Positions 24,301 through 34,665 of a stretch of 64,000 bases of DNA are shown piece by piece. The DNA lies in NCBI GenBank assembly GCA_023079485.1, contig CM041084.1, positions 16,644,609 through 16,708,608 on the forward strand. Reading direction: 5' to 3'. How positions within the stretch are numbered: the stretch's first letter is position 1; each line of letters begins with the position of its first letter. Under the pieces are notes generated by a model. That model made no database searches. It was given only the letters and a program-made list of their open reading frames with translations, and was not told where the DNA came from. The stretch is from Archilochus colubris. Taxonomy: Eukaryota > Chordata > Aves > Apodiformes > Trochilidae. The translations under genes and the position numbers were made by a program.

Positions 24301-27300
24301 CAAATCTTTCTGCTCTGCTATGAGCTCTTTTGGGAAAATGATACCTGGTCTCAGAAAGAATCTTCTCACATCATAAATCATATAGTCCTACATATCAGTA
24401 GTGACTAAAACATAGAGAGATATGAGGGTGAATATATGAAGCCTGTATAAATTAACACAGTGTCTGATGTTTTCTGCTGAACAGTGTAATATAAGAAGTG
24501 AATTTTAGCTGATATTCTGACCTCCCTTGTGGACCAGGTGCGTGTATACTGCTCTGTCTTGCAGTTTGTGGTATCTGTGGTGTGTATATGTGCCTGCATA
24601 GCCAGCTCCACACTGGAATTAGCAATGGAAAAATTGGGCTTGCTGAGCTCTGTGTCAAATGCTTTTAGTCTCAGATTTAGATTAATCCTGGCTTAGATTT
24701 AGCAACCTTCCAGCTGAGGAACAAAGTAAATGCATGCCACAGTTTTTTTGGGTAGTAAAGGATATTTAAGAAGGGCTATAAGAAAGATGATTACTGACTT
24801 TACTGCAGGTAAAAAAACAGGAGTGCTTTAGTCACTAAGCTTTGAGGCAAAAACTGCAAGTGTTATTCTTTAGGGTGCTTCAAATCGTGTGTGTTGATTT
24901 AGATCCTGAAGGCTCTGTGCACAAAGATTTTGGGCACCAGTCACTGCAGATGGAGGCATAGGCAGCTTGCTTTTGGAAAATTGCCATAGAAAATTACAGG
25001 CTGTTTTAAAAACTCACTCTTCGGGTGTATATTCTTTGATCCACTGAGGTCAGAGTGTACCATTCATTTAACAGCACAAAATTGCTTTACGTCAGATAAA
25101 GTAATTTCAAATGGCACCTCTAGATGTTGGTTAGTTTTTTTCATTTTTATTTTCTTATTTTTTTTTAAATTTATCATGAACGCTGCTGTCCAGTGTCTTA
25201 GCACAGTGTTTTTTCCACCTTTTCAATTTGTGGACTTCTGCATGATTTTAAGCTTGCTGTTTACAGTTTTGTTTTTCCTATTTGTTCCTTTCAGGTTCTT
25301 AAAAAACTACCAGAATGCCTACAGTCCATGTCTCTTGGATTGCAAAGCACTGCTACAGCTGTGCTACCCCATAACATGCCTGGGCAGACAATGCACATTT
25401 CTCCTTGCACAGAGCAATTCTCCATTAGCTGAAAATATTTTTGCTGCCCAGTGCACCAGTTAGTTACCATGCCTTTCACCTAGGGGAAGGGAGAGAGAGT
25501 CCTTCCAGCAATATAATTGTATCTGATCCTTTGCAGGATTTGGTAAGAATTACCCCTATGCCACCCTTTCTTGCTGCTTTCCCACTCTAAAGCACAGGAT
25601 TTGACTTGGGCAAGATGAGTTACCCCTAAGTATTTCCTGTGTTTGCTGTTAGGTATCCTTAATAGAGCAAAGTGATCCAACACCATAATTGTCTTCAGTT
25701 TTCTCTCTGATGATAAGATGTGTCATCAAAGATACTTGGTATGTGAGTTACAGAGTTCTTAGATTTATTGTTTTAAAGATATGTCAATAAAAATTATCTG
25801 TTTCCTGTGAATAGGTGGTTTCCGATGCCTTGGAATTACTGAGAAAGATGCAGCTTTGGGACTGTGTGGTGAGGAGTATTTCTTTAATAAGGAAATGCAA
25901 GAATGCCAAGCATGTTTAAAATGTGAAGATGGAATGGTCACCACACCATGTTCCACTGTCAGTGACACAGTTTGTTCAGCAACCAGTGAAAACAAACTCT
26001 CAGAATCTTGGGCTGCAAACATCATTCTACCTTCTGTAAAGTCTGGCATCTCTCAGGTCTACTCTGGCTTGACCTTGAAGGTAAAGGGAAAGCTTCCCTG
26101 TGAAATTCTGTCCATTGAAGATAACAGCCTGGTATTCAGGCAACACGGTCTGTTGTGGACTGACCTAAATTTTGCAGTAAAGCACAACTGCAGGAATTTT
26201 TTGCAACTTTCCTTAAAGCTAAATGGCAGCGAGGAAGGCCGGGAACTGAGTGGTGTTCGCATTGAACAGCCAGAGGGGAAGTATTTCCAGAGCACTAGTT
26301 TAAGCAGTGCTGCTGAAGTGGAGCCCAGCCAAACTCTTTCTGTGTATTTGAGGAGCCCAAATCAATTCTGCAATCAAAGCAAAGACTTAAATATTTATGA
26401 TCTTAATACCCCCCTCAGTTTGTTTTGGTTGTCACATGACACGGGTGCTGTGGCACTCAGTGCACAGATGTCAACAGCAATGCATTACCAAACCAACTAT
26501 CGACCTGCCTTTAAAATAATATCCATTTCTGACCCCTACATGCTAAGCTTATCTCATGATGGCAGAGCTATAAAGTTCACTGAAACTGGTATTGTCAAAT
26601 TTGTGTTCCACCAAGCACTGTATTCCATGGGTCATACATGTGTCCGGGAGGGCTTCTCCTTAATTTCTTACATCAATAGGAATGGTACCAACAGAGAATT
26701 AATGAATGTGTTTAAATCTGGGGTGAATTACAGAGATACCTCAATATCTGCTTCTGGGGCCACGAGAGTTGATGCTGGAGATTTGATTAGCTTTGAGATA
26801 CTTTCTCCTGCACAGTGTAATGTTCGGTATTTTGGAGATAGTTCTGGAATTAGTATGTTCAGCCTCATCTGGATCCCTTCAGCAGTTTCTAGTGCCCTAT
26901 CAGCCACAGTTTCTGTTACAGGTCTGCCTACTGGAGCTGTGAGGAATAAATTACTGGATTTCACCCAGATCTCACCCGATGAGAAACAGATACAGTTGGT
27001 TTCTTCCGGACAGCTTGCTCAGAAGTATTTCATTTTTACTGAAAAGGGTGTTGCCAGTCTTGCATTTAACTTAAAGCTCATCCATTCATGCAATGTGCTC
27101 AAAATGACTCTCAATCAGTTGACCATGAATCACATGCAGCCCACAGCAATTGCTCAGCAGATTGGAGGTCAGATGCCAGAGGGAAGCACATGGACCAGTG
27201 TGTCCCTCCGTGCATCTTTTGCAGTGCGTAATGGAACTCTCATATCAGTTTCTCTTGACTGTGTACGTGGAAGGATTAATCAGATCACTCATGAACATGG

Positions 27301-27334
27301 AACAAGTATATCTATTTTATGGATCTCTTCCTAA
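11801..27334 (+). CDS. Secreted coiled-coil / TNFR-like / EGF / triple C1q-like protein, 4 coding exons (unnamed)
   Basis: Seen in the sequence: joining 11801-12344, 19981-20519, 21706-21772 and 25815-27334 gives 2670 nt, i.e. 889 residues plus TAA. All three introns are GT-AG and the phases fit (1, 0, 1). Order: signal peptide about 1-27; Pro/Gly/Cys-rich region 28-181; Gln-rich heptad region about 190-300; Cys module 318-361 of TNFR type; EGF-like module starting with D-x-D-E-C at 362-366; second TNFR-like module about 401-437; three tandem jelly-roll-like repeats about 453-889. Family knowledge: C1q/TNF-fold proteins are usually secreted trimers, often joined through an N-terminal coiled coil. 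Inference: a secreted or matrix oligomer with several binding heads. There is no transmembrane segment apart from the signal peptide. N-glycosylation sequons are at about 106, 520, 570, 673 and 856. I do not recognise a named gene. The exon model is firm; the fold assignment of the three repeats is my reading of their pattern. Confidence 0.85.
14229..14291 (+). repeat. 22-bp tandem repeat, almost 3 copies
   Basis: The unit CCTACATGTTGGAGGGAAGC plus AT starts at 14229, 14251 and 14273. The third copy is cut after 19 bases. The copies are essentially identical, so the expansion is recent. It lies in intron 1. Confidence 0.9.
15515..15633 (+). mobile_element. CR1 LINE fragment (older copy, 3' region)
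   Basis: After a poly-T run, the sequence follows the typical CR1 3' region (a GGGTTGTCAAACACTGAAACAGG-like box split by mutation, then TCACCATCCATGG and GTGTAGATGTGGTGCTTA). It breaks off before the CR1 end, where a second CR1 body begins. It lies in intron 1 of the multidomain gene. Confidence 0.55.
15634..16153 (+). mobile_element. CR1 LINE, 5'-truncated, 3' end intact
   Basis: About 520 bp follow the CR1 3' body: GGAGAAGGTCCAGAGAAGG, GAGAAGGCTCTGTGAAGAT, GGTTGGATGAGACCCTG and GGTCCCTTCCAACC, ending CATTCTATGATCC. The 5' end is truncated, as is normal for CR1. Stops in all frames show it is dead. It abuts an earlier CR1 remnant in the same orientation in intron 1. Confidence 0.85.
19981..20519 (+). 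CDS. Coding exon 2: Gln-rich coiled coil and first TNFR-like cysteine module
   Basis: The acceptor is TTTCAG at 19975-19980 and the donor CAG|GTGAAA at 20519/20520. Encodes codon 182 (split) to 361. Residues about 190-300 form a long Leu/Ile/Met heptad pattern with many Gln and Glu (motifs such as [16 protein letters not shown]), typical of a parallel coiled coil that would drive oligomerisation. From Cys318 the composition changes to closely spaced cysteines: C-G-L-C, then [12 protein letters not shown] and a final S-D-R-I-C. The C-x2-C-x2-C-P-x-G-F/Y spacing matches the TNF-receptor/NGFR cysteine-rich repeat. The open frame runs on past the donor to a stop at 20549, so an intron-retained transcript would end with about 10 extra residues. 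Confidence 0.88.
20520..21705 (+). other. Intron 2 of the multidomain gene
   Basis: A 1186-bp GT-AG intron, phase 0. Nothing else is recognised in it. Confidence 0.8.
21706..21772 (+). CDS. Coding exon 3: first half of an EGF-like calcium-binding module
   Basis: A 67-nt exon with acceptor TTTACAG at 21699-21705 and a strong donor CAG|GTAAGT at 21772/21773. It encodes [18 protein letters not shown] (362-379) followed by L-N-T-P and the first base of a Gly codon. D-x-D-E-C at the start and the N-T-x-G-x-F/Y-x-C pattern, completed in exon 4, are hallmarks of calcium-binding EGF domains (Asp362, Asp364, Glu365 and Asn381 as likely Ca2+ ligands or neighbours). It is too short to stand out as an open frame. 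It was found by looking for the in-phase link between exons 2 and 4. Confidence 0.85.
21773..25814 (+). other. Intron 3 of the multidomain gene
   Basis: A 4042-bp GT-AG intron, phase 1, splitting a Gly codon of the EGF-like module. It contains a short tandem duplication near 23831-23876 (TCAGTAAAAATAGAA twice) and no recognised gene. Confidence 0.8.
25815..27334 (+). CDS. Coding exon 4: EGF end, second TNFR-like module, three C1q/TNF-like repeats
   Basis: A 1520-nt terminal coding exon; acceptor AATAG at 25810-25814, stop TAA at 27332-27334. It completes the EGF motif (G-G-F-R-C, Cys388). A second TNFR-like module follows, with C-x2-C-x2-C spacing at 414-420 and S-D-T-V-C ending at 437. Three repeats then fill about 453-889. 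Each has an F-x3-G strand (F491, F638, F791), a Cys after it (C509, C659, C809), a second Cys (C569, C718, C866) and a C-terminal aromatic strand around W588, W736 and W886. The Cys-to-Cys period is exactly 150 residues for the first Cys. The strand order and the closing F/I-S-L/I-L/I-W segment resemble the C1q/TNF jelly roll. That three repeats sit in one exon fits old internal duplication or retention without introns. Confidence 0.9.
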
Positions 27335-27599
27335 TTTATGTACAGCAAAGTTAGCACAGAACTGGGGTTTAAATTGCATTCGGATTGTATTCTGATTCTA
27401 TACATATTTGACAACTTATACTGTGTTGACATGAGCATGTCCCACTTAAAATGCTCTCTATTTTTAGGGATATTTAAATAAATCCTAACTGAGTCATTGG
27501 TATTTAAAGAAAAGAAAGCTTTCAGTGTTATGAGGTTTTATTTCTGTTAATGTCTTCAGGCAGGGAACTTTGAATTCAGATCAAACTAATTTTTTTTTA

Positions 27600-27605
27600 A
27601 ATAAA
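27600..27605 (+). terminator. Poly(A) signal of the multidomain gene
   Basis: AATAAA lies 266 bp after the stop codon, followed by a GT-rich stretch (GGTGAGGGTAAGTG at about 27633), as expected downstream of a cleavage site. Another AATAAA at 27477-27482 could be an earlier alternative. The 3'UTR would be about 150-300 nt. Confidence 0.55.
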
Positions 27606-27629
27606 GCAGTCTTCTGGACCACAAGAAAT

Positions 27630-30600
27630 TGCAGGTGAGGGTAAGTGCATACCTTTTATTACTGCAGCTGAAAGCATCACAGGCAAATAATAGAAACCTT
27701 TCAGTTACTACACTGCAGCTAACAGCAAGACTAAAAGCACTTTGTGGCTAATTTGTCTACATCTCATAAAATGTTGTGTTTTCTATATATGGAGAGAACA
27801 TGCCTCAAACTAGAGGTTATATTATGGTGACACTAGAGTATACATGCTTTATATTATAGAAATTGACCTAGGTCAGAAATGGAACATTGTTTTAAAACAA
27901 TGTAATTACTCTAAACAAACACTTTAGAACTAATGACTTTTCTAGTTTCCTTTGGAAAGTATTGGAAGTATTTGGAGTAGGCTCCTTCCTATTTTTGCCA
28001 TTAAAAAGCTGCAATATGAGAATGAAGGAATTCTATTCTAAAAACTAAGAGTATATAGGAGAAAATAAATGAGCATTACAAGAGTGTCTTGAAAACTAAA
28101 ATTTTCAAAATTAAATACTTTTTTCCAGTTTCTTATAAATAACAAAGTATTTTTTTCTAACCAAAAAGGAAAACCATTCACAAACAAACTTATTTTGCTG
28201 AATAGGTACTTAATTTTAAAAAGGGTGGGGGGTTGGGGGTTTTCAAACCCAAAGTCAGTTAATTCAAAAAGGAAATTATGTATCCAGCAGCACTGATTTT
28301 TGTCTACTTCCAGGTCTTCCATCAAACTATTTCTTTCTTTTTCTATGTAATGTTTCCTCTCCTTTTCTCCTTTCTCCTCTACAAATATTCCTTCACTTTC
28401 CTTTCTCATTTCTGTTGTTAGGACTAAATGGCATTGCCCTGTCCAGTAGCTCAACTCTTTCCAGCCTTGTTTCACTTATTCCTACTAAAGCATAGATGTA
28501 CGTATGTCATGTACATCTATGTACATTTGTACATAATGTCAAAGGGACATTAATGGGGCACTTAAAGGCTGCCTTACATCAACCTTGCTGAAGAAGGAAT
28601 GCTATGCATCATATCACTTTTATTTTGATGTCTGCTTCAGTATGTTAATCTAAAATATATGCACCTTCCTGTGCTCTTCACCTATTTTGGAGTTTGTAAC
28701 TCTGCTTTTGCTGTATAGTCTCCTCTTACAATTTTCTGTGGAAAGATGAACTCAAATGCAATATATATATGGTGGCTCTGTTTTTACTTGTAACTTTTTA
28801 ACTATGTCCTTAACACTTGCAGTTGTCTTTCTTTTTTTTTTTTTACAAGTTTATAGGTCTGTGATGGAGATCTCAGTGCCTTCGTGTAGCCAAGCTCATT
28901 CGGTCTTTCAAGAACATAAGGAAGGATAGAATAAAGATGCTCAATAGATAGAATATTAAGATGCTCAATGTTTGCCATACATTGTTATTATTACAGAAGA
29001 TATTGTTTTGTGATAGAGGAAGACTTCTGCAATGAGAGCACATGTTTTTATTGTATACAGAGGATCGGCAATACCTGGGAGCAGTTGCAGTTTTTCTAAG
29101 TACTTCAGTCTGAAAATCTACTGTGAAAAGATGAGATCCCACAGGAGGTAAAACTTTTCTGACATATCCATCTGCTAGAATGGCAAACTAGTGAAATGAT
29201 TCTTAGGTGATACCAAGGCCATCATACCTTCTCAAACAAACTCCTCTCTACAAAGAGGTGATTTTGTGAGGAGGGGGTTAAAGGTCTGCTTTCTCACACA
29301 AGCAGGTACCTCATTTCTGTGCAAGGATGCATATGATGTAAGAGGAGCTCTATAGAGAGCAGGCTTGAGTTATTTATAAGGCACATATTCAGGGAAAGGC
29401 AATGTTGAAATGATGCACGTACAGTTTTGTTTTAGAGGAAGTTAAGAAAGACACTTTCTCACAGACAAACACCCTTATTTTTCTGTGTGCAGTTGTGTTA
29501 AAGGCTGCCATCTCCAGTATGGTGACAACTTAAGAGCTGTTCTAGATTTAAACCTGGGTAGCAGATACCAGAATCTGATGTTAGACATAAGCTGATGCAT
29601 CCTAAGCAAAGTGCAGATTTTACTTTATGGTCAGCATTCACCTATATATAGCATGTAGAAAAATCTAATTACATTATTTGTATGAATATGCTTTATTTGA
29701 GTAAGACTGTGGTGTTGGTGAAATTGCTTGAACACAGAAGAAACTGAAGCTCAAATCCTGCATTATGCACATGTTGGTTGGTGGTACCCATCTGATGGTG
29801 ATAATGCAGATAATACTGTTTTGATAATGATATCTATGGAAAGGTACTCACATGATGAGGAAAAAACTCTCATTAAACACATAGTACCAGTTGCAGCTTA
29901 TGGTAAACTTAGCCTTATTTCAAGCAAGAAAAGGCTCAAATTTGAGCCCCTTTTGCATCTTTTCCTTTTGGAAAAAAAAAAAAAAAGCCCGAATCCATAG
30001 TTCAGGACACTCACTGACCTTGGTTATAGTAACATGGACGTGGAGTAGTTTAATGGAATCCCAACATTTGTAATGTTGGAGTCAGTGTGTATTTATGATA
30101 ATCTAATTGATGGCACAGTATATATATCCTTTGCCTCTATGAAAATTATATATATTGCCTCATACCATGGAAAATTAAGTGGTACTGTGGCACTATGATC
30201 CTAAATAAGGTTAATTTCAAGAGGAATCAGATAGTATACGGTGAATGCTAATTTTATGGCATATCCCATTTGCTGTAACAAATTGCATATTTTATTGACA
30301 GGTATATCTTATTTATACTTAAAACTTCTAAACTTCTTATATTCATTTTTTCATGCTATTTCTTTCTGTTTGCACCACAATGTAATACTGTGACATACAC
30401 AATTAATTAGAAACCTTTTCTTTTGCATCGTTTGAGGCTGTGTTCCTAAACATGGTTAAAGTAGCTGGAGAAAGGGTCTTTTAATTTTTCCTGAGAGCTT
30501 TTCCAGTTGAGGTATTAATGAAGTAATATAGTAAGTATGAGGCTGGCAGAATCTAGCTGTACAGAAAGAGTTGAAGTTAATACATTGAGGAAGGCAGGTG

Positions 30601-33139
30601 GTTATTTCATTTATGTTCTGCAGATAATGGTCAGCATGTTGTTACAGAAAACATGACCATTACAGGTGTATAGTGCTGCTCATATGAGAGGAAAAAGAAT
30701 TTGTCTTGCAAAAACCTGCATACTTTTGTATTGTGAAACATTTTGCAAATTCAAAGACTTTCCCTGAATATATTTTACTACTTATACAATTTTTTTAATG
30801 CTTTCTATGAAGTTAAAACTGGGCAGAATATGTTAAATCTATTTTAATATTGTGGGTGCTTCTTCTGTTCTGTGGTCTCTGCAGATTGCAGTACACTGTG
30901 AAAACTACTCTGGTTTCAAATGGTGCTTTTTAATGGAATTTCTCTTTTGAAATATTACCTTGTTTTAAAAATACTGTTTAGACACCTGCCTCTGTTAATA
31001 TTGTATTGCAATATGTTTTAAGAGAACTTTACTGAAATAAATAAGTCAATAAGGCTTCACTTGTGTTTATGTTCTGTCCTGAGGAAGGCTAATTGCAGCT
31101 ATTATGATTTTTGCCACTGACTTTTTTGGGACCAGAATTTTATGGTTGTTATCTGAATTAGTAACCTGTGTTTGCTGAAGTGTGACTGAACATGCACAGC
31201 AATAATACACATTTCTAGCATTCACCTAGTCTGCTTCTTTTCCATTTTCCCACCGTTGTAGATCAGTAGATCTGAGAAGATGAAAATTGCATTTGATGCT
31301 GCTACACCAATAAATGGTTGTGTCAAAAGAGCAGTACAGTTTATTTTGGTCATTGCTAACATTCTATTAATACAGAAAAGAAAAATGAGAATGCATTTTA
31401 AAAAGAAGTGTGTCCTGCCTTGGTGCTTCATGGGCTGTTTGCCAGATGTGGAAGCTTTGACAGTGCTGGGGGAGGTTATCCTGATCAGACCTTTGCAGTG
31501 GCACAGCTATTCTTTTGTCAGGATCTGTGCTACTTAAAGCTCATGTGTTCTCAGTAGAGATTCTTTATGATTAATTTAAATTATAAAACTGTTTCTTTTT
31601 TTGAGATGTTACTCTTTATTAGATCTAAATGCAGAAGAGGTGCTGTCAGATTACTTCTGTTCAGAAATAGTTTTGAAATGGATTGAAAAAACAATTTGAG
31701 ACCAAACTGGTATTTATTTCAGCATTTTCCACCAAAAAGCAAAACTGGGAAATTTTACATAATGTGTTTTTCAGTGATTGCATTTGTACTGATTTGAAGG
31801 GCTCAAAGAAATAATTCCCTTAGGGGGTTTACAGTCATCATAGACATAGCCTAAATTAGACAAAGAGTAAATTCAGAGGAAAGAGAAAAGAAGTATTTGT
31901 GAAATACTGGTGAAAAGAAAACCATCCTCCTTCAGGCTTGATCTAGAATTGCCTCTTTTCATCTGTCCTTCAGCAGCTGATACAGGTTATGCCCTTTCCA
32001 TAACAGCCAAAAAGACCTCTTGAGCTCTGATTGCTGAATACAATGTCTTTCTCAGATTCACCTCATGTTTCTCTTCAGGGATCTGATACTCACTTGTACA
32101 ACATCCGTGTCTAGAAGCATGTTGTGCAACCAAGGCTTGTGGCCCTTCCTCTGCGTGGAGGGTTTGCATTAAAATGAGTCTCAGGAGATCCTGGCTGTGA
32201 TAGTGCCAGTGCCTCTGCCACTGTGCTGGTGATACCTGACAAAAACAGGTAGTGAGTGGGCCTCCAAAAACTGTCTTATCAATATGCTGACTTCAGCACC
32301 TCTCTAGCTACATGCAAATACATGTCTTTCACACTCTGGCCCTCAATTTATTAAAGGGAAATGATTTGCAAAAGGAGAATTCAGGAAATTCTTGTTTGCA
32401 TTAAATAATTGAGTCATTATTGCTAGAACAGATCTTGCCCAGCTGCAGTTTCTGTAGCTTCCTTCAGTCCTTCCTCGGAGCTCCGCAGACGTGCTGAGAT
32501 CTGCAGGATTGCATCTATTGATTGTAGGCTCTTCAGAAGAGAAACTAGCTGCTCTCCAAGCAGTCTAGTACAATCCTGTTAAATAGCATATCTTGAAAGT
32601 AGCCTTAAAAGGCTGTATGAAATTTCCTCACTAGAAGGGTGTTAATGCTTGTCTTCAGCAGAAACTTGAAAAGCCTTTCCTGTCAAATACATGTATATCC
32701 TTGGGTTAAATAGCATTTTCTCTAAAAGAACTGTGGATAAAGGATTTGCAAAAGTTGCTGCATCTGTTTATGAAAAAAATTTATCCAACCTCCAATTCCA
32801 GCTGGCTCCAAGGTGGAGCCACCACTGGCCAAGGCTGAGCCCATCAATGACAATGGTTTTGCCTCTGGGATAGCAAAGGTAAGAAAGGTGAAAAAACCTT
32901 GCAACATCTGCAGCTGGAGAGAGGCATGAGAATATACGAGAGAAACAACTCTGCAGACACCTCAGGTCAGTGAGGAAGGAAGGGGAGGAGGTGCTCCAGG
33001 TGCCAGAGCAGAGGTTCCCCTGCAGGCCATGGTGAAGTCCATGTGAGGCAGGAGGTCTCCCTGCAGGTCAGGGCAGTTCATGGCAGAGCTGCCACCTGCA
33101 GCTCATATAGGAACCAATATGGAAGCAATGGATGCATCC
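27630..33139. other. Intergenic, no gene seen
   Basis: AT-rich DNA with poly-A/T runs (about 28831 and 29970) and a G-rich patch at 28224-28241. Open frames up to 145 codons look like chance frames. Confidence 0.55.
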
Positions 33140-33455
33140 AAAGGATGCTCTGACTCCATGGGAAGCCCACAGCTCCTTGCAGGACCTGTGGACCTCAGTA
33201 GAGGTGTCTACTCCCAGTAAAGAGAGGAGCAGAAGATGGAGCAGGTTTTCTTGCAGAACTTGTAACCATATGAGGGACCATTAACAGTCAATTCCTGAAG
33301 TCGTGTGCCTCGTGGAAAGTACCCACGCTGGAGCAGTTAATTAAGAACTGCAACCTGTGGAAAGGACTCACTATGGAGAAGTTTGTGGAGGACTCTCTCC
33401 TGTGGGAGGGACCCCACACTGGACCAGGGGAAGAGTGTGAGCAGTCCCCACCCTG
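33140..33455 (+). repeat. Degenerate tandem repeat, period about 46 bp
   Basis: Units start with GAGCAG-like bases at about 33239, 33284, 33331, 33376 and 33422 (spacings 45, 47, 45, 46) and carry a TGTGGAAAGGACTCAC-like centre ending CTG before the next unit. Sequence before 33239 looks like further decayed units. The GC content is higher than the flanks. It resembles a GC-rich dispersed repeat I associate with bird genomes, but I cannot name the family. Period 46 is not a multiple of 3, so it is unlikely to be coding. Confidence 0.6.
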
Positions 33456-34211
33456 AGGAGAAAGGAACAGCAGAGAGATTAGTGTACCCTGAATATGCTT
33501 AAATGTTTTGTCCAGTTGCAACATTGGGTAATAGAGTTTATTTAGTGCCAACTTACATTGGGAAAACTGGATATACTTTTGGGTTTTGGCATGCAAACCT
33601 CAGTTTCATGCAAACCTCAACTATGTTTGTATTGGGAACTGCTTCTCATCAGATAAATGAGAGTTTTCTGAGCTCCTTGTTACTATAACTTGACTGCTAA
33701 TGGTACCTAAAGTTGCTCATTTATGTGTCCTTTGGGTATTTTTCTATTATACTGCAGTCAATAATGTAGACATGTAGTAAGTGTCTTCAGGACCTCTGTA
33801 TATGTGGGATGTTGATGGAGTATTTCCTGACTTGGTTCATTGTTTTAAATAATAAGTTGAAATCAGTTCAGGAGTCCATATGATAGATTTGGGCTTTCAA
33901 AGCAAATGTGACCTGGTGAGTGATTTAGACTGGTAATCACATCTGAGTTGTATGATTGCAGCCTTCTCTTTCAGAGTATTAAAAACTTCTGAGTATATCC
34001 ATAGATTGAATGCAGGTGTCTCAAGTAAAGAGCTGGAGATGCTTTGCATCAAACTCAAATAAAAGCCTCATACTGTACTCAGGAGATCAAAAAAATTTGA
34101 AAGATTTAGTATACACTGTAAAATATGCTGTTTGTTGAAGGAGAAGTAAATTTGTTTGATTTATTAGGAAAGGAGAATGAAAACGTGAGCTTTATGCCAG
34201 CAGATAAGACA

Positions 34212-34665
34212 CATAGAATTACAGAATGTCAAGGGTTAGAAAAGACCTTAAAGATCATCTAGTTCCAACCCCCCTAGTTCTCTGCCATGGGCAGAGACAC
34301 TTTCCACTAGATCAGGTTGCTCAAGTCCCTATCCAACCTGACCTGGGACACTTCCAAGGATAGGGCATCCGTAACTTCCCTGGCAAACCCATTCTAGTGC
34401 CTCACCACCCTCACAGGAATGAATTTTTCCTAACGTCTGATCTAAATCTCCTCTCTTCAAGTTCTAAATCATTGTTCTTTGTCCTTTCACTACACACCCA
34501 TGAAAAAGTCCTACCCCAGCTTTCTTACAGGCCCTCTTCAGATATTGGAAAGCTGCTATAAGGTCACCTTGGAGCCTCTTCTCTAGTCTTAACAACCCAA
34601 ATTTCCTCAGTTTGTCTTCATAGAGGAGGTGAAGATAGCTTAAGATGCCTTTGTGCCTGAAAATG
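34212..34665 (-). mobile_element. CR1 LINE, minus orientation
   Basis: It begins CATAGAATTACAGAATG (reverse complement of the CR1 3' octamers). It continues with AAAGATCATCTAGTTCCAAC, a CTGCCATGGGCAGAGACAC box and GCTGCTATAAGGTCACC, the reverse of the standard CR1 3' region, over about 450 bp. It is 5'-truncated and non-coding. Confidence 0.85.

Noticed and set aside
28224..28241. G-rich patch resembling a G-quadruplex
   Set aside because: Only three separate G runs; does not meet the four-run rule.
28038..28475. 145-codon minus-strand frame
   Set aside because: Composition is biased to K, F, L and E as expected from AT-rich DNA. No domain is recognised. Frames of this length are expected by chance in 64 kb.
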